From: Achatina immaculata
Taxonomy: Eukaryota > Mollusca > Gastropoda > Stylommatophora > Achatinidae
Assembly (NCBI GenBank): GCA_009760885.1
Contig: CM019721.1
Location: 15,439,696-15,503,695, forward strand
DNA: 64,000 nt
Reading direction: 5' to 3'
The notes beneath the pieces are model-generated. The model was not told the origin of the DNA. It worked only from the letters and a program-made list of their open reading frames with translations, and did not search any database. A program made the translations under genes and the position numbers. Numbering within the stretch: position 1 is the first letter of the stretch; each line of letters opens with the position of its first letter. This document shows, one piece after another, positions 23,272-32,185 of this stretch.

Positions 23272-24527
23272 TGTGAGAAGGGGGAATGAAATACGGGAAC
23301 CGTCTTTCTGGTATGGCCAACCAGTGGGGCTGGTTCAAACGAATCGCGAATAGAGAGAGAGAGAGAGAGAGAGATATGAAAGAAAACAGGAAGTGAACGA
23401 CTTCACTTTAGTCTTGTGATTTGTTTTTGTGAGGTAAGGCGCGAATTTAAAATGTGTGCCCTTCTTAGTATATATTGTGTATATGTGCCTAATCGGGATA
23501 GAGTTGTAGTTTTGTGTTCAGTTGTAGTTTTTGTATTCAAAGTTATCGCGCCACCTCTGTAATGTTGTTTTCGTGAAAGATCTGTGTGTAGACGTAAGTT
23601 GTGTTATTATTATTAATATAAAAATAGGTAATCGAGAGCAGATTGCTGGTTAGAATGTGTATACTTTTCATTAGAGGTATCGAGTGGACTTAGAGAGTCA
23701 CTGCATATGTTCACTGATTATATGAGTATCATTTTTGTTGTATTGATTATATGATGATTATACTGATGATTACATGCATGTTAGTGAGGTTGAGCGTCGT
23801 AAGGAGCTATGGAAGAAAGAAGGAAGGGGTGATGGAAGAAAGAAGACGGTTGCGCAGGCAACAGAATAGTATTGAATTAAGATAGAGGCTACCAGGTGCA
23901 GAATGCACCGACGACCAAAGTCGTATGATAGAGACTGCGGAGGAAAAGTAGAGAAAGGAGAGATATAATGAGCTACCAGGTGCACGGGCACCGATGACCA
24001 AAGTCATAATGTAGAGGATATAGGGAGAAGATGTGGGACTAGAAGAAAGGTAGGAACCCAAGAAACAGCTGATGTATATAGGGAACCAGTAGAAATGGAA
24101 CTCATGATTGAGACAATTAGACAGTTGATATTAAGGAACCGTGCTATTATTAGTATTGATCAATGGCAGTTATGTTGCGTCATGTACTCTGTGTTGTAGT
24201 CCTGTTCTGTCATTCTCGTTTATTAAACAGCGTGAGCTGGAACTTGTTTTGAAACTTTTAGTTTTAGGTTTTCATTTGATTAATATTCGGTTGTGTTTTT
24301 ATGTGTGGTATACATGGATAATTAACATCTTAAATTGCCGTCCCAATATGGCAAATCTAATCACAGGTTGAGAAAAGTCAGATATGGGTAGAGAGGTCAA
24401 GGACATGGGAAGAGATTTAGGGAGGGGAATTATTATTTGACCCACATTTGTACGGCAGTACGGGGTTTGAAGTAAAATACTCATTTATAAGCTGAAAGAT
24501 GTAGCACTAATCATTCTAATATTTACA
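23272..24527. mobile_element. Solo LTR (1,256 bp) inside LINE-E
   Basis: The inserted segment starts TGTGAG and ends TTTACA, that is TGT...ACA. It is flanked by 4-bp duplications 'atac' (23268-23271 and 24528-24531). Removing it rejoins the LINE-E reading 'TVFI..PLPKKG'. No gag, pol, primer-binding site or polypurine tract accompanies it, so it is a solo LTR left after LTR-LTR recombination. Internally, an ~83-bp block ('gctaccaggtgca', 'caccga(c/t)gaccaaagtc') is repeated in tandem at about 23888-24060. 'gtttattaaacag' near 24220 could serve as a polyadenylation region. The family is probably gypsy- or BEL-like, but this cannot be told from an LTR. Confidence 0.8.
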
Positions 24528-24918
24528 ATACCACTGCCAAGAAAGGGTAACCCAAAATTATGCACAAACTTTAGAATTGTTGCCCGGATTAGTCATGTCA
24601 GTAAAATTCTGTTAAAAATCATAATGGATAGACTTCGTAAGAAAATAGAAGAAGGGGTCCAAGTTGGTTTCAGACAAGGAAGAGGATCGAGAGATCATAT
24701 ATTCAATATAAGATTAATAATAGAGAAATGCAGAGAATTTAATATGAATCTATATTTATCTTTTATAGACTACTCAAAGGCATATGATTGTGTACAATAC
24801 CAGAAACTTTGAGAAATAATGTAAAAAATGGGATTTCCAATACATTTGATACAATTAACATCACTGCTGTATCTAGACCAACAGGGAGCAGTAAGAATAA
24901 ATGGTGAAACAACAACTT

Positions 24919-25110
24919 CAGCATCATCATCGCCTTTCACTCCCTTGAGAGCATAGGCCACAGATAAAGGCTCTCCAGTCATCCCTGTTCCTGGAATTAT
25001 TTTCTGCTTACTTCCATATGTATACCTTGTTTCTGAGCACTGTCATAATTTCTCTTCCCCAAGTATGTCTAGGTCTTTCGCATTTTTCTATTTCCTTGAC
25101 TTTTCCATGT
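24919..25110 (-). mobile_element. LINE-D 3' fragment inserted in LINE-E
   Basis: On the minus strand it reads 'HTWGREIMTVLRNK', then 'NRDDWRAFICGLCSQGSERR' and a (GAT)n tail (atcatcatcg at 24922-24931). It interrupts LINE-E between 'aatggtgaaac' and 'tttgacataaaac', with a possible 6-bp duplication 'caactt' at 24913-24918 and 25111-25116. It shows the C terminus of LINE-D better than the 12.5 kb copy does. Confidence 0.8.
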
Positions 25111-25600
25111 CAACTTGTTTGACATAAAACAAGGGGTCCGTCAAGGGTGCATATTGTCGCCTTACTTATTTAACTTGTATACTTAAAATATAATGAGGAA
25201 TGTTAGAGAAGATGTAGACAAAGAATATTACGATACCATGACAATTGGAGGTTATGAAATACCAGAGATTAGATATGCTGATGACACAGTATTACTGTCC
25301 ACAACCCAAAAAGGAATGGAAAAACTAATGATGTCAGTCGAATAGTGAAGAGCAAAGCCTCTATCTTAATGCAAAGAAAACTAATTGATGACAACCGACA
25401 AAAACAAATAAGGCAGCTGAAATATGTATTAATGAGGAAAAACTGGAAGAATTGGAGAGCTTTGAATATCTTGTAACACACAATAATTAGTGTATAAGTA
25501 TATAACTACACAAGAAGGACTGCAGTAAAGCTGTGATACCAGAATGTATAAAATAGGAAAAAGTAGGAGAAGCTTTATTACTTAACGATTACAAAGTCGT

Positions 25601-25626
25601 GACGTTTCGGCGTGAGCCTTAATCAT
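25601..25626 (-). ncRNA. Hammerhead-ribozyme-like core, degenerate (outer PLE, left end)
   Basis: The minus strand reads TGATTA, A, then GGC-TCAC-GCC (stem II with a 4-base loop) and GAAAC. A functional core needs CTGATGA before stem II and GAAA after it. Here CTGATGA is altered (the G8 equivalent is T), so activity is unlikely. Penelope-like elements are known to carry hammerheads in their terminal repeats. Confidence 0.4.
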
Positions 25627-25872
25627 ACAAAAACATACAGGACGAAGAAATAGAGAGAGGAGATAAAGTATAGATTCACATGAATACTGTTTAAAAAAAT
25701 ATACAAAAAAAAGTTTTTTTACAGGTACTTAGCTGTAAATTGTAAGGTGTGACTTGTCCGGCGGTGTGTGTCAGGAATGAGGTAGACAGAGGTGTATGGT
25801 GCAGTTTTACAATGTGAGGGAGGGAGTGAGTAAGGTGAGAAAAAAACGAATAGAAAGTATGAGAATATATCA

Positions 25873-26307
25873 ATGAAAAACATACATTATGGTACCAGAC
25901 GTTGCGGACGCCGTAGATGTAACACTTGTCCGTTTGTTGTCGAGGTCAGCCAGATCTCCTTCCCTAAGTCCACGTTATCAGTTCAGGAGGGTTTCACCTG
26001 TACTTCAAGAAATGTCATTTATGTTATCATGTGTAAACGTTGCGGTTTGAAGTACATAGGGGAAACTGGCTTACGGTTAGGAGATCGATTTCGCCAGCAT
26101 CTCAATGATATTTCTAAGAGGGCCTGGACACCTATGGCAAAACATTTTTGCCTTGGCAACCAAAGGGGCAAACAGGACATTTCTGTTAGTGCGATCCGCT
26201 CTTGTTCCGCAGATGTACGATCTCGTAGGGTCCTAGAACAGCGTCCTATTTTCCAGACTGGCTGTCTCCACCCAGCTGGAATTAACAATGTCTTCAGCTT
26301 TCTGTAA
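25873..26307 (+). CDS. GIY-YIG endonuclease domain of a Penelope-like element (partial)
   Basis: An uninterrupted 144-residue frame encoding the C-terminal endonuclease of a Penelope-like retroelement. In full elements this domain is fused after the RT and nicks the DNA target for priming. Visible are a Cys cluster (C11, C16, C19) like the zinc-binding linker before GIY-YIG domains in these elements, then 'VIYVIMCKRC' (residues 48-57), where Tyr50 takes the GIY position, and 'YIGETG' (61-66). Arg72 and His76 follow in the 'GDRFRQH' block. The frame ends with a plausible natural C terminus (NNVFSFL). The first few residues (MKNIHY) come from the arm junction, so the Met is not a true start and the RT is missing. 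It cannot act alone. Confidence 0.85.
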   Translation: MKNIHYGTRRCGRRRCNTCPFVVEVSQISFPKSTLSVQEGFTCTSRNVIYVIMCKRCGLKYIGETGLRLGDRFRQHLNDISKRAWTPMAKHFCLGNQRGKQDISVSAIRSCSADVRSRRVLEQRPIFQTGCLHPAGINNVFSFL

Positions 26308-26740
26308 CTTCTTTATTTTTCCACTGGCCTTTTTTTAAACTCTACTTTCTTTCTCTATGCTACCCCTCCCTACCACCATCCTATTTTCTTCTCTGCCAAC
26401 ATATTCGTCTTGTCCTATTCACCAGTTTCACATTTTCTCCCTGCCGGTGTTTATGTTCTTCATTCGTTATCTCTCCGTGTCCCCTTTTCCCTCCCCTCTC
26501 TCCTTCCCCCCCCCGGACACCTCTAGCGGCTATCATGTTTCTATTGCCTTCCCCCACCCCTTTCTCCCACTTGTTCTCCTCTCTCTCCACCTCTTCTTTA
26601 TGATTGGCTCTATCGGGAATCTTTTGTCTGGAGGCAGCGTGATTTTTCCTTCTCCCTTCTTCCACACACATGTCTGTTTCCCATTTGGAGCAAGACACTT
26701 CAGATAAGTTCTTCGTGTTTGTATTTCGTTGTGTATGTAT

Positions 26741-26768
26741 CCTCGAATAAGGCTCACGCCGAAATATC
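26741..26768 (+). ncRNA. Hammerhead-ribozyme-like core, degenerate (inner PLE)
   Basis: The plus strand reads CGAATAA, GGC-TCAC-GCC, GAAAT. Stem II and GAAA are kept. The CTGATGA box is degraded to TCGAATAA. Confidence 0.35.
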
Positions 26769-27180
26769 GGATGTTGTATGTTTTTCATTTATACATTCTC
26801 ATACTTTCTATTCGTTTTTTTCTCACCTTACTCACTCCCTCCCTCACTTTGTAAAACTGCACCATACACCTATATCTATCTCATTTATTTAGACCAGTTT
26901 TACTGCAGTCGCCGTCCCTTTTATGTGTCAGGAATCGATTTAGTAGAACGTGGAGACTGTTTAAATAGAGACCTGTCACATGTGGTCGGTGGTTTGTAAC
27001 TGGGGGTGGTGGATGGGGAACCGGGGAGGGATAGAGAGTGATACAGTATTGACCTAGCTAAGAGAAGTCGAAACAGATGATTGGGGAAGAGGGGTTGTAG
27101 AGTGATGCTGTGAGGAAGTTTGAAAAGTAAGAATGGGTGAACTTAGTGGAGAGGTACTATAATGATTGAAGAGAATGTTA

Positions 27181-27489
27181 CGTGTAGCTAAACAGCGAGT
27201 TTAACCCATGTGGCTCTAGCGTCCCATAATTTTGAATGCAGCGGTTCTCAAGTGCCAGGCGGCTTGTGTCATCTGCGTGACATTGTTTGATGGTTGTTAC
27301 CAGAAAATCAGATTTGCCTCTGTGGTTGGGGCCATTGAAATGAATTGGGACTGGTTTCGAAGCATGCTGGGCGATGTCGTACAGATGTTTTTGCATGTGG
27401 TCCCCTAATCTGAGACCAGTCTCACCAATATATGTTATCATGCATCTTTTTTTCTGATCCACCCCTATTGGCATACAAACGTGAGCCAA
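27181..27489 (-). pseudogene. GIY-YIG C-terminal half of the outer Penelope-like element
   Basis: On the minus strand the sequence reads 'MITYIGETGLRLGDHMQKHL', then 'FNGPNHRGKSDFLVTTIKQC', ending 'HGLNSLFSYT' before a stop. YIGETG and the following basic/His residues match the second half of a GIY-YIG domain. The first half is not on this strand; it is on the opposite strand from 27460. The protein is clearly related to that at 25873-26307 but well diverged, so it is a different subfamily. Confidence 0.75.
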
Positions 27490-27735
27490 ACCTTAAGTAT
27501 ATCCTCGTCCACAGCCACTTGAAGCAGAGCCTTACATATGTTGGCACCAGAAAATGTAACCGTCCCCGCTGCGTTACCTGCCAGGTAGTCTGGGAAAGGA
27601 ACACAATCACCTTTCCCAAAACTATCCTCACTCTTCATAAGGGAATCACATGCGAGTCCCGTAATGTGATATATGTCATTGTTTGCAAAAGATGCAGGAT
27701 AACATATATTGGTGAGACTGGCCTCAGTCTCTGTT
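27460..27735 (+). pseudogene. GIY-YIG N-terminal half of the outer Penelope-like element
   Basis: The plus strand reads 'LLAYKREPNLKYILVHSHLK' (end of the RT-endonuclease linker), the Cys cluster 'CNRPRCVTC', 'SRNVIYVIVCKRCRITYIGETGL', and then breaks directly into the terminal repeat near 27735. It contains the linker and the first half of the GIY-YIG domain. The YIGETGL block is present on both this and the opposite-strand piece, so the two halves overlap by a few codons rather than being a simple inversion. Confidence 0.75.
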
Positions 27736-27740
27736 TTTGT

Positions 27741-27766
27741 ATGATTAAGGCTCACGCCGAAACATC
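27741..27766 (+). ncRNA. Hammerhead-ribozyme-like core, degenerate (outer PLE, right end)
   Basis: The plus strand has TGATTAA, GGC-TCAC-GCC, GAAAC, the inverted counterpart of the motif at 25601-25626. The two copies share the same departures from the functional core. Confidence 0.4.
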
Positions 27767-28359
27767 ACAACTTTGTAATCGTTAAGTAATAAAGCTGCCC
27801 TACTTTTTCCTATTTTATACATTTTGAATATCTTGGATCACTACTAACTAATAATGGAGATACGATAAGGAAATTTAAAAAGAGAACATCTCCGCTCTTC
27901 AAAAAGTAAAACAACTAAACAATCTGTGGAGAGGAATAGACAGAACTACAAAAATCAGATTTTTAAATGTATGCATCTTTCCTATATCAACATATGCCTG
28001 TGAACGTCGACACTTAACAAAACAACTGAGAAACACATAAATGCCTTTGAATGTAAATGCTACAGAAGAATTCTTCAAATATCGTGGACACAAAAAATAA
28101 CAAATATATCCATACTACAAGAACTTAATATTGAAGAAGGCTGGCTAGTAAAGAGGATTAAAGAGAGAAAACTTAAATATTTTGGACACATTAAACGTCA
28201 TGATAATCTAGAGAAAACCGTGTTGGAAGAGTACATAATGTGAAAAAGAAAGAGAGGAAGACCAAAACGAAGATTGCTGCAAGACATCGTTGATGATCTG
28301 CAAATGGATGCATCAGCAGGACAACTTGCTCAGAACCGAGAGCAATGTTTTTCCGTTTG

Positions 28360-29600
28360 AGTCGAGCGTCACAAGACATGCGCGGTTTAAATGTAGGTCA
28401 CACATCGAGTGTGAATAGATCAGTAGTTTTTTTATTTCCACTCGTGTGCGGATAGGCTCGGCCAATCATTAGTGCATCTACTCACAGGCTGTTAACAGAT
28501 TTCAGTAACAGCTGTACATTTATCTAACTTAAATATCCCATCTCAGTGAAACATCTAACATATTATATGACACTGAACTACAGTGAAGACAACATGCTAA
28601 ATCTTTCAGTTGAGCACACCTCACGAGAAAAAAAATGTCCAGAAAGTGATTTATGAAGAATCTCTTGCTATTTAAAAGACTGTTCCCTATCTAAGTATAG
28701 GAAGTTCATAAGCTGAGTACTCCACAACTTATGCTAGTCAAATTGTAATAGCAGCCGATGTAGAAGAATGAGTACATAACAAACACCACATCTAAACTGG
28801 TATTTTCCATTTCTGCTGCCAGACTTCTGAGTTGCTTCTTTTCTTATGTTGCCAAGGTTTATGTTGCCTAGTTAGCACTTACTTTCTTATATTTTACATT
28901 ATAACGCGCCCATAGATATGTGTTTATGGCCCGTCTCCTCTTCCCCATTCTCTCTCTCTCTCTTTCTCCTCACTGTACACAGTAGTAGGATTCTTCTCTC
29001 ATCCATATAAATTATGCCAATCTCAGCTGACGCTGGAAGCACAAGAAGTTATTTTCCCGGAATTAAAATCTAAATACCGAAGTTGTCATGCTGATAATAA
29101 TCTGCGGAAAATAAATGTAGTTGTGTTGGATATTTGTTTTCGTGTTTTGCACTAAATCACTAGATTCACACTGCACAATCTGAAGCAACAGTTGAGAATG
29201 TCACGCGAGAAGAAACAATGTCGGCGCAATGAAATTGTTTGACAAAAATACATAGTTTCACGCCAACCTTTTCCCTCCCCATCGCATACGTTCACACACA
29301 AACCACAGATAAAACAACCCCACATTTATCTGCATCTTCTACTCTACTTGAGCAGATTGTAATATTTATAGAAACAGATGACCACATGTATATTCTATAT
29401 CGCAGTTGTTAACTAATAGTCTCGCTATTATATTTTAAAAAAACGACAATCTAGATACAGAAAAAAAAGAGAATTAACAATATAAACATAAAAAAAATTG
29501 TTGAAGGTTGTCTTCCCTTACAAACACAGTTTCAAGTAAAAGAAAAAAAAAACAAGATATTTAGCCAAATAGTTACAACTGACTTAAAAAATGAAATCTG
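28360..29600. other. Unassigned AT-rich sequence with a short duplicated segment
   Basis: No gene recognised. 28593-28650 recurs in direct orientation at 29838-29894 (shared 'ctcacgagaaaaaa' and 'atgtccagaaagtgat'). A CT-rich run lies at 28950-28978. Confidence 0.5.
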
Positions 29601-29604
29601 AAAT

Positions 29605-29813
29605 AGTCAGTCAGTCATATGCATGTCCCATGCAGAGCTTTGCCTCATTAACAGCTCTCCTGTAGGCCTCTCGTTGTAAGCAAGATGCCCTGGCGCTGAT
29701 GCATCCATTTGTAGATTATCAAAGAAGTCTTGCAGCCATCTTCGCTTTGGTCTTCCTCTCTTTCTTTTTCCCATTATGTATCCTTCAAAGACGGTCTTCT
29801 CTAGATTATCATG
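29605..29813 (-). mobile_element. LINE-E 3' end fragment
   Basis: The reverse strand carries the LINE-E coding end (equivalents of 'KTVFEGYIMGKRK', 'RPKRRWLQDFFDNLQMD' and the terminal block) and a tail read as cagtcagtcagtc, a variant of the usual (GAAT)n. It stops at 29813, followed by 94 bases of filler and then another LINE-E end on the opposite strand. Confidence 0.8.
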
Positions 29814-29907
29814 AGATGCGATGTATATGAACTACATCATGCTAATTCTTTCAGTGGAGCACACCTCACGAGAAAAAAATGTCCAGAAAGTGATGACATA
29901 TGTCATC

Positions 29908-30065
29908 AAAGAAAAAGAGGAAGACCAAAACGAAGATGGCTGCAATACATAGTTGACGATCTGCAAATGGATGCAGCAGCAGCAGGCCATCTTGCTCACA
30001 ACAGAGAGGCCTACAGGAGTGCTGTTAGGGAGGTAAAGTTCGCAAGGGAGGCAAATGAATGAAAT
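29908..30065 (+). mobile_element. LINE-E 3' end fragment, head to head with the previous one
   Basis: The frame reads 'KRKRGRPKRRWLQYIVDDLQ', 'AAAAGHLAHNREAYRSAVRE', 'KFAREANE' and a stop, with the tail atgaatgaaat. It is 5'-truncated to about 160 bases. The 94-base gap to the minus-strand fragment contains the segment shared with 28593-28650. Confidence 0.8.
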
Positions 30066-30069
30066 AATG

Positions 30070-30900
30070 ATGATATATTTTAGATGGACAACAAGCTAAC
30101 CAAGCTGTTGTTAAGTGCGATCTCTTCCTGAGTCGCGTAAAGTAATCATCTGTGTTCTAGTTAAATTTTCACGTATCAGGAAGACACAATGTGTAAACGA
30201 TTCCTCGGTGAACTGTGAAATATTGTTTCATGAGAATTAACGCTAGCAGATTCTATCACAATAAAGAAAGAATAAGCATGATAAAACTTGCAAGTCTGAT
30301 TTAGGTTATCTTAGAAATTTTTCGAATAAACATTATTCCAAGCAGACAGATCGAGCTTTTGGTGAAGACTGCAATTTTTAAACCCTGGGGAAGATAACTC
30401 TATATACATCTTTACTACACATTTTAGAAACGTAATATTGACGCAGTTGTTTATGCCCGTGGACAGACACTAGTCTGGAAGTCAGAGAAGGAATGTTGCT
30501 GATTCCCACAGCTTCTTTAAATTGCTATCCACTGTAAAAAATTACTTGGAAATGTCACTGATTTAGCAACGTTTCTTAAAATGTAGAAACTGACATATGA
30601 GTGATTTCAGTTTCATTCTTGGTGGTTATGTAAATAACATTTACATTTCCTGTTTTATTTAATTCACATTGTATGATGTTAACAAAATCAACTGATGGAA
30701 GACTACAGAAATGACAGTCGGAGAATTTGACACCTGACAATTGTAGACACTAGACAGTTAGCAACGAAACAATTAGTCTCCGGACAGACAAAGCTTTCAG
30801 AGAAATATGAAAATAACTGACTGCTTTTGTTAAGTATAAATTTATAAATGTATAAATTTTGTTAAGTATAAACTAAAGTTTAAGAAGTTCATATTTTAAT
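30070..30900. other. Unassigned AT-rich sequence
   Basis: No gene or repeat recognised. A small tandem (tataaat/aagtataaa) is at 30835-30870. Confidence 0.4.
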
Positions 30901-31081
30901 CATATTTTAGAACGATGGCAGCACCAACAAAAACTACTAAGGTCATCAAAGAAGTGGAGAGATAAAATCTAGACATACTGGGCATCAGCGAAATGCGATG
31001 GCCAGAGGCAGGTAAAAGATCGGCGGAAAACGGTAAGTTAATAATATATTCAGGCAAAAATGACGTAAATTTTGAGATGGG

Positions 31082-31740
31082 GTGGGTATTATTATGTCAA
31101 ATGTAGCATGGGAACCAGTGAACAGCCGTATAATAAGAGCACGATACAACCTAAGACATGGAAGAGTGACAGTAATACAGTGTTATGCACCCATGAATGA
31201 TGCAGATGATGATGTGAAAGACGACTTCTATCACCAACTACAACAAATCATCAACAAAGTCCCTAAACACGACATCCTAATTGCTGTGGGGAACTTCAAT
31301 GCTAAGGTAGGGAAGGATAATACCGACGTTGAAAAAGTGATGGGGAAAGAAGGAATTGACATGGTTAATCAGAACGGAGAAAGATTAATCGAATTATGTC
31401 TAACAGAGGGCATGGTCATTGGAGGCACAAAGAGATACATAAAACAACGTGGATATCTGCATATGATAGAACTAGAAACCAGATAGATCATTTTTGTATT
31501 AGAAAGCAATACAGAACATCTCTCATAGATGTAAGGGCTTATAGGGGTGCAGATGTCAACAGTGATCACAACCTGTGCATAGGGAAAATAAAACTAAAAT
31601 TGAAAAGCCAACACAAGAAATCAGTACACAGAAAGATAAACAGCCACAGCCTACAAGAAGAAAATACTAACAGTAATTTCAATCAGGAACTTGCCAATCA
31701 TTCCAAAACACCCAGTGAAGTTGAGGAGATAGGTATAGAT
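31082..31740 (+). pseudogene. LINE-A APE-type endonuclease (broken)
   Basis: Target-DNA nicking domain of LINE-A. Just 5' of this segment, in the same domain, is 'LDILGISEMRWPEAGKRSAEN' (about 30965-31030), with the catalytic Glu in SEMRW. Within it are 'RHGRVTVIQCYAPMNDADDD' and 'GNFNAKVGKD' (about 31288-31318), where the family consensus is GDFNAK, so the catalytic Asp is Asn here. After a frameshift near 31450 come 'RNQIDHFCIRKQYR' and 'NSDHNLCIGKIKLKLK' (about 31560-31605), with the conserved SDH. One key Asp is lost and the frame is broken, so the domain is inactive. Confidence 0.85.
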
Positions 31741-32185
31741 TAGTTATGGAATTCTTACAGCACAGCCATAATCACACCAGCAAAAGCAAGCGCTGAACTG
31801 AAAAAAACAAATAGAAAAGCATGGATATCAGATAAAACATGAAAGTATATACATGAAAGACGAGCAGTCAAATTAGACATGTTGAATGCAAAAACAGATC
31901 TTGGAAAAGATCTGGCGAACGCAACATACAAGAAATAGACAAGAAAGTAAAAAGTTCAGCTAGAAGGGATAAAAGAGAATACATAGACAATATGGCGAAA
32001 GAGGCAGAAAATGCAGCAAAAATAGGAGACAGCAAAACATACAAAAGAGGCTAACAGGTACTATTACATCTAAAGAAAGACCTATCCTTAGCAAAACTGG
32101 AACCCTATTAACATCAAATAAAGACCAAAAGCAAAGATGGGCTGAACACTTCCAAGAAATACTTAATCGACCACACCCAAAAGAA

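Larger units (their letters stand above)
25779..26923 (+). mobile_element. Penelope-like element (inner) nested in the outer one, 12-bp TSD
   Basis: Flanked by tgtgtcaggaat at 25767-25778 and 26924-26935. The left arm (25779-25872) is an inverted copy of part of the right terminal repeat (about 26775-26885), sharing 'gacagaggtgtatggtgcag' and 'gagggagggagtgagtaagg'. The rest, on the plus strand, is a GIY-YIG reading frame (25873-26307), a pyrimidine-rich 3' UTR (26308-26700) and the terminal repeat with a hammerhead-like core (26741-26768). The RT portion of a full Penelope element is absent, so this is 5'-truncated. The same family forms the insertion at 48761-49565. Confidence 0.85.
25474..27822. 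mobile_element. Penelope-like element (outer), inverted-arm form, 13-bp TSD
   Basis: Flanked by tttgaatatcttg at 25461-25473 and 27823-27835 within LINE-E. Both outer ends are the same ~90-base sequence in inverted orientation: 25530-25626 on the minus strand and 27735-27822 on the plus strand. They share 'gattaaggctcacgccgaaac' less one base and 'taatcgttaagtaataaag'. The interior is two arms facing away from a junction near 27440-27460. The minus arm carries the C-terminal half of a GIY-YIG endonuclease (27489 to 27181), a 3' UTR and the end repeat. The plus arm carries the N-terminal half (27460-27735) and the end repeat. The RT domain is missing. A second Penelope-like element is inserted in the minus arm at 25779-26923. 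Confidence 0.8.
22140..28355 (+). mobile_element. LINE-E copy split by three insertions
   Basis: One LINE-E copy can be followed through five pieces. 22140-23271: the endonuclease motif 'LIMGDFNAKIGTE' (about 22165) and the RT entry 'LKNGKSPGCDEITAELI' (about 23118-23170). 24528-24918: 'PLPKKGNPKLC', 'GFRQGRGSRDH', 'LSFIDYSKAYDCVQ' (RT fingers and palm). 25111-25473: 'DIKQGVRQGCILSPYLFN' and the catalytic 'IRYADDTVLLS' (about 25268-25300). 27823-28355: 'FEYLGSLLTNNGDT', 'WRGIDRTTKIRF', 'LKYFGHIKRHDNLEKTVLEEY', and a damaged C terminus. The first ~500 bases of the element and the (GAAT)n tail are missing. Stops are frequent. The breaks are a solo LTR, a LINE-D fragment and a Penelope-like element. 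Confidence 0.85.

Noticed and set aside
23300..23330. tRNA-like A/B box promoter (ggttcaaac) suggesting a SINE
   Set aside because: The box-A-like and box-B-like strings are too close together, and the segment is explained as the 5' end of the solo LTR.
26357..26788. Overlapping frames of 116 and 135 codons on both strands
   Set aside because: They lie in the pyrimidine-rich 3' UTR of the inner Penelope-like element and are repeated, broken, at 48896-49234.
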